From NCBI GenBank assembly GCA_002376325.1, contig DFMR01000026.1, positions 1 through 5,172 on the forward strand: 5,172 nucleotides of DNA, read 5' to 3'. A program made the translations under genes and the position numbers. This stretch comes from Proteobacteria bacterium UBA3588 (GTDB taxonomy: Bacteria > Pseudomonadota > Gammaproteobacteria > Thiohalomonadales > Thiohalomonadaceae). The notes beneath the pieces were generated by a model. The model saw nothing but the letters and a program-made list of their open reading frames with translations. It was not told the origin of the DNA and did no database searches. Position 1 is the stretch's first letter; every line of letters starts with the position of its first letter. Below, in pieces: positions 1 to 4,973 of the stretch.

Positions 1-626
1 CCGAAGGCGCGTACGCTAAGCAGCGTGCCGAATGCGATTTCGGTTCCCGCCACTATCGCTCCTATGGCGGCCGTATAGGCCACGCCTTCCAGCACGGTGA
101 AGGGAAATACGGCCAGCAGCGAGACGATGAGATAGGGCAGGAAGGAGTAGCCCATCAATACCCCGACTTCCGGCACGCGATCGTTGAGTACCAGGCGCGA
201 ACCGATGTAGAACAGCCCGGGGATCGCGATAAACAGGGCGACGCGCAGACGCGCCAGCGTCAGGTTGTGCGGCCGGCCGGTCCAGAGCGCCAGCAGGACG
301 AGGGCGGCACTGAAAGAGAGCCGCAACATCAGCATCTGCTGGAAGCGGGCACCATTCAGCAGAACCATGTCCACCGGTATCCACAACGGCGCCAGCCCGG
401 CGAACACCAAGGCGAGCAACCGCATGCGCCGGTAGATATACTCGGCACGCGAGCCGTTGAAATCGCGCGAGTGGTGTCTGGTATCGATCAGGTCCGGCAG
501 CGAGGTGCGCAGCAGCCACGCGCTCAGCCGGGTTTTCGCCGGCGTGATCGCATCGTCCGGGTCGTTGGCTTCAGTGGTTGGATAGACCGTGCTTTCCGCC
601 GCCGCGGTGTTGTTTCCATTCTGCAT
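1..626 (-). CDS. Polytopic membrane protein, N-terminal part (possible sensor domain of a signalling protein); runs off left edge
   Basis: The reverse strand reads open from an ATG at 624-626 to the window edge, giving 208 residues with no stop; the C-terminus is missing. The first ~65 residues are polar and probably cytoplasmic. About five hydrophobic segments follow, near residues 68-90, 96-115, 129-147, 156-176 and 180-203. The first is preceded by a basic YIYRRMRLL stretch and the fourth contains GYSFLPYLIVSLLAVFPF. No enzymatic domain is visible. From memory this layout and wording resemble the membrane input domains placed in front of GGDEF (diguanylate cyclase) or similar output domains in gammaproteobacteria; that is inference, because the output part lies outside. 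The ATG has an AAGG 11 nt upstream and no in-frame start between it and the previous stop. It lies 31 nt after the 658-1347 gene, so the two are probably co-transcribed. The real frame is supported by its coherent hydrophobic segments; the other frames here give Arg/Ala/Gly-rich nonsense. Confidence 0.7.
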   Translation of the reverse strand, partial: MQNGNNTAAAESTVYPTTEANDPDDAITPAKTRLSAWLLRTSLPDLIDTRHHSRDFNGSRAEYIYRRMRLLALVFAGLAPLWIPVDMVLLNGARFQQMLMLRLSFSAALVLLALWTGRPHNLTLARLRVALFIAIPGLFYIGSRLVLNDRVPEVGVLMGYSFLPYLIVSLLAVFPFTVLEGVAYTAAIGAIVAGTEIAFGTLLSVRAF

Positions 627-657
627 GAGCGCTGCCGCCTTGGCTGCCTGATTCGGG

Positions 658-1347
658 CTACAGGTAGGCAGTATACAGCGGTCTCAACTCCTGTAGGGTC
701 TCTTCCACCGCCAGCGGCAGCGTTTTTGCGTAGATATCCAGCAGGATCAGCGCATTGACCGTTCCGTCTTCCCGACTGGCGGCACGCAGGCGCTCGGCCA
801 TCGCGTGGTTGACGGTTTCGACATTGCGGTACATGACGACCAGACCCCGAAAACCGAGTTCCGCCGGCAACGCCTGCTGCCGGCGAAAATATTGGCCCAG
901 CAGATACATGGTGGAGGCGCGGTACAGCGTTTCGGCCTGCGTCGCAAAGGGCAGGTGAAAACGCGCCATGGGTTTGAGGAAGTCCATGTGGGGACAGCCG
1001 CTGGTGGCGATAATCAGCCCCATCATGGCGCTGATGCCGTTTTGCGCCGTGGTGTGATTCAGGGTGCGCCGTTCCGGCGTGATCACCTCCACGTCCACTT
1101 CGTCATAGGAGAGTATGCCGCCGAGCATGCGCACCGGCCGGGCAAGCGCCTGTGCCAGCGGACAGATCGGCGTGCGTTCCGGCTCCAGCGGACAGTGATC
1201 GCAGCGGTGGAAATCGAGTCGGGTCCACGGCGGCGGCTCCTCACCGTGCGGTCCGTCCTGTTCCGCCTCGTCCGTATCCAGGCGGATGGGAAAGCGCAGC
1301 TCGCGGCCGTCGGCGAAGCGGAAAATATACTGTACCCACAATTCCAT
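658..1347 (-). CDS. Conserved hypothetical protein with a Cys-x2-Cys...Cys cluster (possibly the DUF6901 type)
   Basis: A 229-residue soluble protein with no signal peptide or membrane segment. It opens with a beta-like stretch (WVQYIFRFADGRELRFPIRL, residues 4-23) and then WTRLDFHRCDHCPLEPERTP, which holds Cys49 and Cys52, followed by Cys62 in ICPLA. A fourth cysteine, Cys118, sits in ATSGCPHMDF, followed by MARFHLPFAT and a helical C-terminal half. Four cysteines plus His47, His51 and His120 could make a metal site, but this is inference. I recall similar proteins being called DUF6901, without being sure of the name, and no function is known to me. The start is set at the ATG at 1345-1347 rather than one six codons earlier, because a perfect AGGAGG lies 6 nt upstream of it and would lie inside the longer form. 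It is divergent from gor and precedes the membrane protein by 31 nt, so a shared operon and pathway are likely. Confidence 0.75.
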   Translation of the reverse strand: MELWVQYIFRFADGRELRFPIRLDTDEAEQDGPHGEEPPPWTRLDFHRCDHCPLEPERTPICPLAQALARPVRMLGGILSYDEVDVEVITPERRTLNHTTAQNGISAMMGLIIATSGCPHMDFLKPMARFHLPFATQAETLYRASTMYLLGQYFRRQQALPAELGFRGLVVMYRNVETVNHAMAERLRAASREDGTVNALILLDIYAKTLPLAVEETLQELRPLYTAYL

Positions 1348-1353
1348 GACTCG

Positions 1354-1359
1354 CCTCCT
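1354..1359 (-). promoter_or_regulatory. Strong Shine-Dalgarno site deciding the start of the 658-1347 gene
   Basis: The reverse strand reads AGGAGG here, six bases before the ATG at 1345-1347. An earlier in-frame ATG at 1363-1365 would place this site inside the coding region and has no comparable site of its own, so the downstream ATG is preferred. Confidence 0.8.
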
Positions 1360-1396
1360 TCGCATAAAGCATATCAGCTTAGTTGCATGGCGCCGC

Positions 1397-1425
1397 GCGA
1401 CACTTGCCGGCCGGGTTGTTAGAAT
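1397..1425 (+). promoter_or_regulatory. Candidate sigma-70 promoter for gor
   Basis: A GCGACA at 1397-1402 (4 of 6 to TTGACA) is separated by exactly 17 bp from TAGAAT at 1420-1425 (5 of 6 to TATAAT). Transcription would begin near 1432, leaving a leader of about 28 nt before the gor ATG at 1460. The position in the 112-bp divergent gap fits, but the -35 box lacks the TT and no experimental support exists. I saw no convincing OxyR-type or other operator. Confidence 0.35.
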
Positions 1426-1448
1426 CGACGTATTACGCTATCGACCAC

Positions 1449-1454
1449 AAGGGA
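1449..1454 (+). promoter_or_regulatory. Shine-Dalgarno site of gor
   Basis: AAGGGA lies five bases before the ATG at 1460. The open frame extends 58 codons further upstream, but that extension runs antisense through the divergent gene's start and has no homology to Gor. This site therefore fixes the start at 1460. Confidence 0.75.
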
Positions 1455-1459
1455 CGGCC

Positions 1460-2809
1460 ATGACCAAACATTACGATCTGATCGCCATCGGCGCCGGCAG
1501 CGGCGGACTTTCGGCCGCCGAACGGGCGGCCATGCACGGCAAGACGGCAGCGGTGATCGAGGTGGGGCGCATCGGCGGTACCTGCGTCAATATCGGCTGC
1601 GTGCCGAAAAAGGTGATGTGGAATGCGGCATCTATCGCGGCGGCGTTGCGCGACGCCGCCGATTACGGTTTCGACGTTATGCTCAACGACTTCGATTGGA
1701 CGCAACTGGTCGGCGCGCGGGAAGGCTATATTCGCAATATCAACGACTGGTATCGCACCTACCTCAAGGACTCCAATATCGACCTGATTGAAGGTTACGC
1801 CCGGTTCGTCGACCAACGCACGGTCGAAGTGAACGGACGGCGTTACAGCGCCGATCACATCGTCATCGCGCCCGGCGGCAAGCCGCTGGTGCCGGCGATC
1901 CCGGGCGCCGAATACGGCATCACCTCGGACGGATTCTTTGCGCTACAGGCGCAGCCGCGTCGCGTCGCCGTGGTTGGCGCGGGCTATATCGCGGTGGAGT
2001 TGGCCGGGCTTCTCAACTCGCTGGGCAGCGAGGTCGATCTGCTGTTGCGGCGCCAGCATTTCCTCGACAGTTTCGATGCGGTGCTGCGCGAGACGCTGAT
2101 GGAGGAGATGGTCAACCACGGCGTCAACATTCTGCCCAACATCAACGTCGAGCGCGTCGAGAAGGGGGACGGCGGACAGCTCAAACTGCACTGCGGCGGC
2201 GGCCATGAACTGGACGGATTCGACACCGTCATCTGGGCCATCGGCCGTGCCCCCAACAGCGCCGACCTGAACCTCGCGGCGGCCGGCATCGCGGTGGACG
2301 ACAACGGGTACATACCGACCGACGCCTACCAGAATACCAGCGTGGCGGGCATCTACGCGGTGGGCGACGTCACCGGCCGGGCGCAGCTGACGCCGGTGGC
2401 GATCGCCGCGGCGCGGCGCCTGGGCGATCGGCTGTTCGGCGGACAGGGCGAGCGCAAGCTCGATTACGACAACATTCCCACGGTGGTCTTCAGCCATCCG
2501 CCCATCGGTACGGTCGGGCTGTCGGAGGGCGAGGCGCGGCGCCTGCACGGGGACGCGGTCAAGGTGTATCAGACCCGCTTCACGCCGATGTACCACGCCT
2601 TTGCGCGACATGGTTCCAAGACGGCGATGAAACTGGTCTGCGTCGGTGCGCAGGAAAAGGTGGTCGGCTGTCACATCATCGGTCAAGGCGCCGACGAGAT
2701 GCTGCAGGGCTTTGCCGTGGCGATCAAGATGGGCGCCACCAAGCGCGACTTCGACAATACGGTGGCGATCCATCCCACCAGCTCCGAAGAACTGGTGACC
2801 ATGAGATAG
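1460..2809 (+). CDS. gor: Glutathione-disulfide reductase (glutathione reductase)
   Basis: This cytoplasmic FAD flavoenzyme reduces glutathione disulfide to two GSH using NAD(P)H. The 449 residues match E. coli Gor (450) nearly end to end from MTKHYD to EELVTMR. Visible parts in order: the FAD-binding Rossmann motif GAGSGG (11-16); the redox-active disulfide Cys42/Cys47 in GGTCVNIGCVPKK; IAPGGKP (136-142); the dinucleotide-binding GAGYIA (173-178); the second FAD motif GIYAVGD (297-303, with Asp303); and the C-terminal dimerisation domain with the catalytic HPTSSEE (His438, Glu443) that completes the partner subunit's active site. One oddity is in the cofactor loop: of the two arginines that grip the NADPH 2'-phosphate in E. 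coli (Arg198, Arg204), the first is kept as Arg197 and the second is Asp203 here. The start follows AAGGGA. yrdA lies 64 nt downstream on the same strand and might be co-transcribed. Other members of the disulfide-reductase family (dihydrolipoamide or mercuric reductase) are excluded by the strong Gor-specific identity. Confidence 0.97.
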   Translation: MTKHYDLIAIGAGSGGLSAAERAAMHGKTAAVIEVGRIGGTCVNIGCVPKKVMWNAASIAAALRDAADYGFDVMLNDFDWTQLVGAREGYIRNINDWYRTYLKDSNIDLIEGYARFVDQRTVEVNGRRYSADHIVIAPGGKPLVPAIPGAEYGITSDGFFALQAQPRRVAVVGAGYIAVELAGLLNSLGSEVDLLLRRQHFLDSFDAVLRETLMEEMVNHGVNILPNINVERVEKGDGGQLKLHCGGGHELDGFDTVIWAIGRAPNSADLNLAAAGIAVDDNGYIPTDAYQNTSVAGIYAVGDVTGRAQLTPVAIAAARRLGDRLFGGQGERKLDYDNIPTVVFSHPPIGTVGLSEGEARRLHGDAVKVYQTRFTPMYHAFARHGSKTAMKLVCVGAQEKVVGCHIIGQGADEMLQGFAVAIKMGATKRDFDNTVAIHPTSSEELVTMR

Positions 2810-2814
2810 CGAAT

Positions 2815-2871
2815 GGTTTCGGGTTCAACGCTCCGATGGCATGGAGCGCCGCGGCCCCTGACCCCGAATCC
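2815..2871 (+). repeat. Nested imperfect hairpin between gor and yrdA
   Basis: In the 64-nt gap, GGTTTCGGGTTC (2815-2826) can pair with GACCCCGAATCC (2860-2871) at 10 of 12 positions. Inside it CGCTCC (2829-2834) pairs perfectly with GGAGCG (2843-2848) around an 8-nt loop. No T-run follows, so it is not a standard intrinsic terminator. The outer stem ends two bases before the yrdA ATG and covers the place where a ribosome-binding site would be; I see no good Shine-Dalgarno there. It could protect mRNA ends, tune yrdA translation, or be a degenerate REP-like element. Confidence 0.45.
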
Positions 2872-2873
2872 CC

Positions 2874-3404
2874 ATGCCCCTCCGCCCCTACCTACAGCAA
2901 TCGCCCACCGTCGCCGCGACCGCCTACATCGATCCGGCGGCGGTGGTGATCGGCGATGTGGTGATCGGCGACGATAGTTCGCTATGGCCGATGGCGGTGG
3001 CGCGCGGCGACGTCAACCCTATCCGCATCGGTGCGCGCAGCAATATCCAGGACGGCTCGGTGCTGCACGTCACCCATGCGCGCGGTGCGGACTCTCCCGG
3101 CTATCCGCTGCTGATCGGCGACGAGGTGACCGTCGGCCACAACGTGACGCTGCACGGCTGCAGCGTCGGCGCGCGCTGTCTTATCGGTATGGCGTCGACC
3201 GTCCTTGACGGCGCGACGCTTGAGCCCTACGTGCTGCTGGGCGCCGGGAGCCTGGTGCCGCCCGGCAAGCGGCTGGAAGGGGGCTATCTGTGGCTGGGCA
3301 ATCCGGTGCGGCGGGTACGGCCGTTGACGCTCCCGGAGCGGGAACAGTTCGAATATTCGGCGTTGCACTACGTCCGTCTGAAAGATCGCTATTTAGCCGG
3401 TTGA
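2874..3404 (+). CDS. yrdA: Gamma-class carbonic anhydrase family protein, YrdA type
   Basis: A 176-residue cytoplasmic protein of the left-handed beta-helix (hexapeptide) family, which forms trimers with zinc or iron between subunits. Hexapeptide-like turns are visible throughout (VVIGDVVIGDDS, PIRIGARSNIQDGS, LIGDEVTVGHNVTLHGCSVG). The three metal-ligand histidines of the gamma-carbonic anhydrases are present at His65 (LHVTH), His89 (VGH) and His94 (LHG), as are the RGD (44-46) and Gln59 of the active-site region. The C-terminus YLWLGNPVRRVRPLT and the final helix match E. coli YrdA from memory. The family would interconvert CO2 and bicarbonate, but the E. coli member's activity and role are not well settled, so the substrate is family inference. 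It begins 64 nt after gor. No clear Shine-Dalgarno precedes the ATG, which lies just beyond a hairpin. No other in-frame ATG fits better, and the N-terminal LRPY matches the family start. Confidence 0.93.
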   Translation: MPLRPYLQQSPTVAATAYIDPAAVVIGDVVIGDDSSLWPMAVARGDVNPIRIGARSNIQDGSVLHVTHARGADSPGYPLLIGDEVTVGHNVTLHGCSVGARCLIGMASTVLDGATLEPYVLLGAGSLVPPGKRLEGGYLWLGNPVRRVRPLTLPEREQFEYSALHYVRLKDRYLAG

Positions 3405-3409
3405 GGTAT

Positions 3410-3425
3410 GCGGCGCCCGCTTTTT
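3410..3425 (+). terminator. Weak candidate intrinsic terminator after yrdA
   Basis: GCGG (3410-3413) and CCGC (3417-3420) form a short GC stem around three bases, followed immediately by TTTTT (3421-3425). The location, six bases past the yrdA stop, is right, but a 4-bp stem is short for an efficient terminator, so readthrough into the RRM gene is possible. Confidence 0.35.
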
Positions 3426-3451
3426 GTGCTGTTATTAGCAAACCGTACAAT
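3424..3451 (+). promoter_or_regulatory. Candidate sigma-70 promoter for the RRM protein gene
   Basis: TACAAT at 3446-3451 matches the -10 consensus at 5 of 6. TTGTGC at 3424-3429 is a modest -35 (TTG kept) with a 16-bp spacer. The stretch is locally AT-rich in an otherwise GC-rich region. Transcription would begin near 3458, about 20 nt before the ATG, with the AGGGGG ribosome site between them. Confidence 0.4.
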
Positions 3452-3467
3452 ACGCAACTGAACCCGC

Positions 3468-3473
3468 AGGGGG
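3468..3473 (+). promoter_or_regulatory. Shine-Dalgarno site of the RRM protein gene
   Basis: AGGGGG sits four bases before the ATG at 3478-3480 and supports that start, which also puts the RNP2 strand at residues 3-8, as usual for short bacterial RRM proteins. Confidence 0.6.
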
Positions 3474-3477
3474 CTAC

Positions 3478-3933
3478 ATGGAAGTGTTCGTAGGGAATCT
3501 GCACGACTCGGTCGCATATCGCGACGTGGCTTTGCTGTTCAAGGAGTTCAAGCAACCGCAGGTCAACTTGGTGGAAACGGCGCAGGCCGACGGCACGCCT
3601 GTGCGCTATGCGGTGGTGACTTTCGATTCGGAACGTCTGGCAAAAAAGGCGATCAGCAGGTTTGATGGACATACGTTGCGCGGCCAGCCGATCATGGTGC
3701 GCGAGTTCATTCACCGCACCTATGTCAACGAACGGCGGGCGCTGGACTGGCGCCGACGCTCCTGGTCGGAGCCGGAGCGGCGCCGCTCCGATCGCCGCAA
3801 GGGGCAACGGAAACCGGCGCCGGATGCCCGCTTCGATGTGTCGACCAGCCCCCCGGCCCCAGCCCCGGCCAGAAAAGAGGCGGCGCCTGAGATACGCATC
3901 GAAGGCTATCGGGACTTGGCGCGCAAGCACTAA
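3478..3933 (+). CDS. Single-RRM RNA-binding protein with basic, disordered C-terminal tail
   Basis: A 151-residue protein with one RNA-recognition motif over about residues 1-78. The RNP2 strand is VFVGNL (3-8) and the RNP1-like strand is VRYAVVTF (42-49), with alpha-helix 1 near 14-24 and a second helix ERLAKKAISRFDG (52-64), then LRGQPIMVREF. RNP1 is degenerate: Tyr44 and Phe49 are kept, but the central aromatic position is Val46 and the usual leading K/R-G is V-R. The tail from about residue 79 is strongly basic (HRTYVNERRALDWRRRSW, then RRRSDRRKGQRK), turns proline/alanine-rich (SPPAPAPARKE) and ends EIRIEGYRDLARKH. Bacterial RRM proteins of this kind are thought to bind RNA as chaperones or regulators; the target cannot be told. 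A separate candidate promoter and ribosome site lie upstream. The gene converges on aroE with six bases between stop codons, occupying the place of yrdB in E. coli. Confidence 0.88.
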   Translation: MEVFVGNLHDSVAYRDVALLFKEFKQPQVNLVETAQADGTPVRYAVVTFDSERLAKKAISRFDGHTLRGQPIMVREFIHRTYVNERRALDWRRRSWSEPERRRSDRRKGQRKPAPDARFDVSTSPPAPAPARKEAAPEIRIEGYRDLARKH

Positions 3934-3939
3934 CGATCG

Positions 3940-4785
3940 CTAGGCGGGGCGCTGCAGCAGGTCGCGCAGCGCCCGGATTACCGGCGCGGTCTGCGGCCGC
4001 ACTTGGCGCCAGAGAAGGAACGATTCCGCCGCCTGCTCCACCAGCATCCCCAGCCCGTCCAGGGTGGCGGCGCAGCCGTGCGCCGTGGCCCAGCGCAGAA
4101 ACGGCGTCGGTTGCGCGCCGTACATCATGTCGTAGCAGAGCGCGCTCGGCGCCAACGCCTGCGACGGCAGCGGCGGCACCTCGCCCTGCAGGCTGGCGGC
4201 GGTGCCATTGATCACCACGTCGAACTGCCGATCGCCGAGGGCGTCGAAACCGCAGCCGTCGATGGCCCCGAGGTCGGCGAACAGCCGGGCCAGGTCCAGC
4301 GCCTTGGCGGCGGTGCGGTTGACGACGGTGAGTTGCGCCGGCCGTTCCGCCAGCAGCGGCGCCAGCACGCCGCGCACCGCCCCGCCCGCGCCCAATACCA
4401 GCAGCCGTTTCCCTGCCATGGCCACCCCGTGGTTGATGCCGATGTCGCGCACCAGCCCAATGCCGTCGGTGTTGTCGCCGAACAGCGTGCCGTCGGCCTC
4501 GACGCGCAGGGTGTTGACCGCGCCGGCGCGCTGCGCGCGGTCGCTGCGGCGCGCGGCCAGCGACCACGCCTCCTGCTTGAACGGTACGGTGATGTTGAGT
4601 CCGCGGCCGCCGCCGGCGATGAATTCGGCCACCGCCGCCGGGAATCCGTCCCGTTCCACCAGGATGGCGTCGTAGCGCAGCGTCTGGCCGGTCTGCTCGG
4701 CGAAACGGGCATGGATGAACGGCGACTTGCTGTGGGCGATGGGGTTGCCCATCACGGCGTAATGATCGGTGACGCTGTTTTCCAT
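3940..4785 (-). CDS. aroE: Shikimate dehydrogenase (NADP+)
   Basis: It reduces 3-dehydroshikimate to shikimate with NADPH, the fourth step of the shikimate pathway, in the cytoplasm. The 281 residues follow E. coli AroE (272) closely. Shikimate-binding motif: YAVMGNPIAHSKSP (9-22; Ser19, Ser21). Catalytic Lys70 is in NITVPFK and Asp107 in GDNTDG, with Asn91 in GAVNTL. The NADP Rossmann motif is GAGGAVRG (132-139), then NRT (156-158), the basic cofactor loop typical of AroE. The C-terminal DGLGMLVEQAA (243-253) holds Gln251. The frame stays open for 46 codons upstream to 4923, but that part translates the intergenic repeat and has no AroE similarity, so the start is the ATG at 4783-4785. No Shine-Dalgarno precedes it. 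A TATAAA (reverse strand, 4795-4800) lies very near, hinting at a very short or absent leader, without a good -35. It lies 186 bp downstream of hemB on the same strand, separated by the inverted repeat. Confidence 0.96.
   Translation of the reverse strand: MENSVTDHYAVMGNPIAHSKSPFIHARFAEQTGQTLRYDAILVERDGFPAAVAEFIAGGGRGLNITVPFKQEAWSLAARRSDRAQRAGAVNTLRVEADGTLFGDNTDGIGLVRDIGINHGVAMAGKRLLVLGAGGAVRGVLAPLLAERPAQLTVVNRTAAKALDLARLFADLGAIDGCGFDALGDRQFDVVINGTAASLQGEVPPLPSQALAPSALCYDMMYGAQPTPFLRWATAHGCAATLDGLGMLVEQAAESFLLWRQVRPQTAPVIRALRDLLQRPA
3947..3974. repeat. Perfect 9-bp inverted repeat at the aroE 3' end
   Basis: GGGCGCTGC (3947-3955) and GCAGCGCCC (3966-3974) are exact reverse complements around a 10-nt loop, inside the last codons of aroE (LRDLLQRPA). 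The RRM and aroE stops are six bases apart, leaving no room between them, so this stem could act at the 3' ends of either or both transcripts. No T-run follows on either strand, so intrinsic termination is not indicated, and chance in GC-rich coding DNA is possible. Confidence 0.35.
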
Positions 4786-4831
4786 GGGTTGCTGTTTATA
4801 CCGAAAATGGTCCTGCTTGGTTATGAGACAA

Positions 4832-4888
4832 GGTACGGGGGACGAAGAAGACAGGGACGAGGGACAAGATACGAGGTGCGAAGGATGG
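4832..4888 (+). repeat. Degenerate 7-bp tandem units
   Basis: Read on the plus strand, successive heptads are GGTACGG (4832), GGGACGA (4839), a diverged AGAAGAC (4846), one extra base, then GGGACGA (4854), GGGACAA (4861), GATACGA (4868), GGTGCGA (4875) and AGGATGG (4882). The consensus is close to GGKACGA. The same unit recurs on the opposite strand in the right arm of the neighbouring inverted repeat. The 7-bp period shifts frame at each unit, so it does not encode a repeated peptide. Confidence 0.7.
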
Positions 4889-4973
4889 TGTGCGCGATGC
4901 GCATATTTGATTTGATCAACCATACGCGCAGCGAATTCATCTCCTCGTATCTCGCATCTTGTCCCTCGTGCCT
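4853..4973. repeat. Long imperfect inverted repeat filling most of the hemB-aroE gap (REP/MITE-like)
   Basis: The left arm 4853-4887 and right arm 4938-4973 are reverse complements with about six differences and one single-base gap. The outer 18 bp match with a single mismatch (core GAGGGACAAGAT). The loop (4888-4937) carries a second inverted repeat, TGCGCATAT (4898-4906) against ATACGCGCA (4922-4930) at 8 of 9, plus an alternative hairpin TGCGC-GAT-GCGCA (4891-4903) and the palindrome TTGATCAA (4912-4919). Both arms are built of 7-bp units. The right arm begins at the hemB stop codon (its last two bases, 4972-4973, are shared). No T-run makes this an ordinary terminator. A dispersed REP-like or MITE-like element is the best guess, possibly uncoupling hemB from aroE in transcription. 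Confidence 0.75.

Noticed and set aside
16..758. Open frames of 167 codons (reverse) and 163 codons (forward) at the left end
   Set aside because: Both give Arg/Pro/Gln-rich nonsense. The true frame is the open-ended reverse frame from 626, with clear membrane segments.
1286..1459. 58-codon N-terminal extension of Gor
   Set aside because: It overlaps the start of the divergent gene, contains the likely gor promoter and ribosome site, and has no similarity to Gor N-termini.
1943..2773. 276-codon reverse-strand open frame opposite gor
   Set aside because: It is the antisense shadow of a well-supported gor gene in GC-rich DNA; the translation is low-complexity His/Arg/Asp/Val-rich and matches nothing known to me.
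2982..3930. Reverse-strand frames (128 and 249 codons) opposite yrdA and the RRM gene
   Set aside because: They are shadows of strongly supported forward genes, without ribosome sites or recognisable domains.
3725..4567. 280-codon reverse-strand open frame across the RRM gene end and aroE
   Set aside because: It overlaps both real genes in a wrong frame and gives an Arg/Ala/Gly-rich product, a typical high-GC artefact.
4907..4919. FNR/CRP-like box TTGAT-N3-ATCAA in the loop of the repeat
   Set aside because: The FNR consensus needs four spacer bases; this has three. The site is also part of overlapping TTGAT repeats in an element that may be mobile.
4832..4973. CRISPR array or tRNA in the hemB-aroE gap
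   Set aside because: The units are 7 bp, degenerate and contiguous, with no spacers of about 30 bp, and the hairpin does not fit a cloverleaf.
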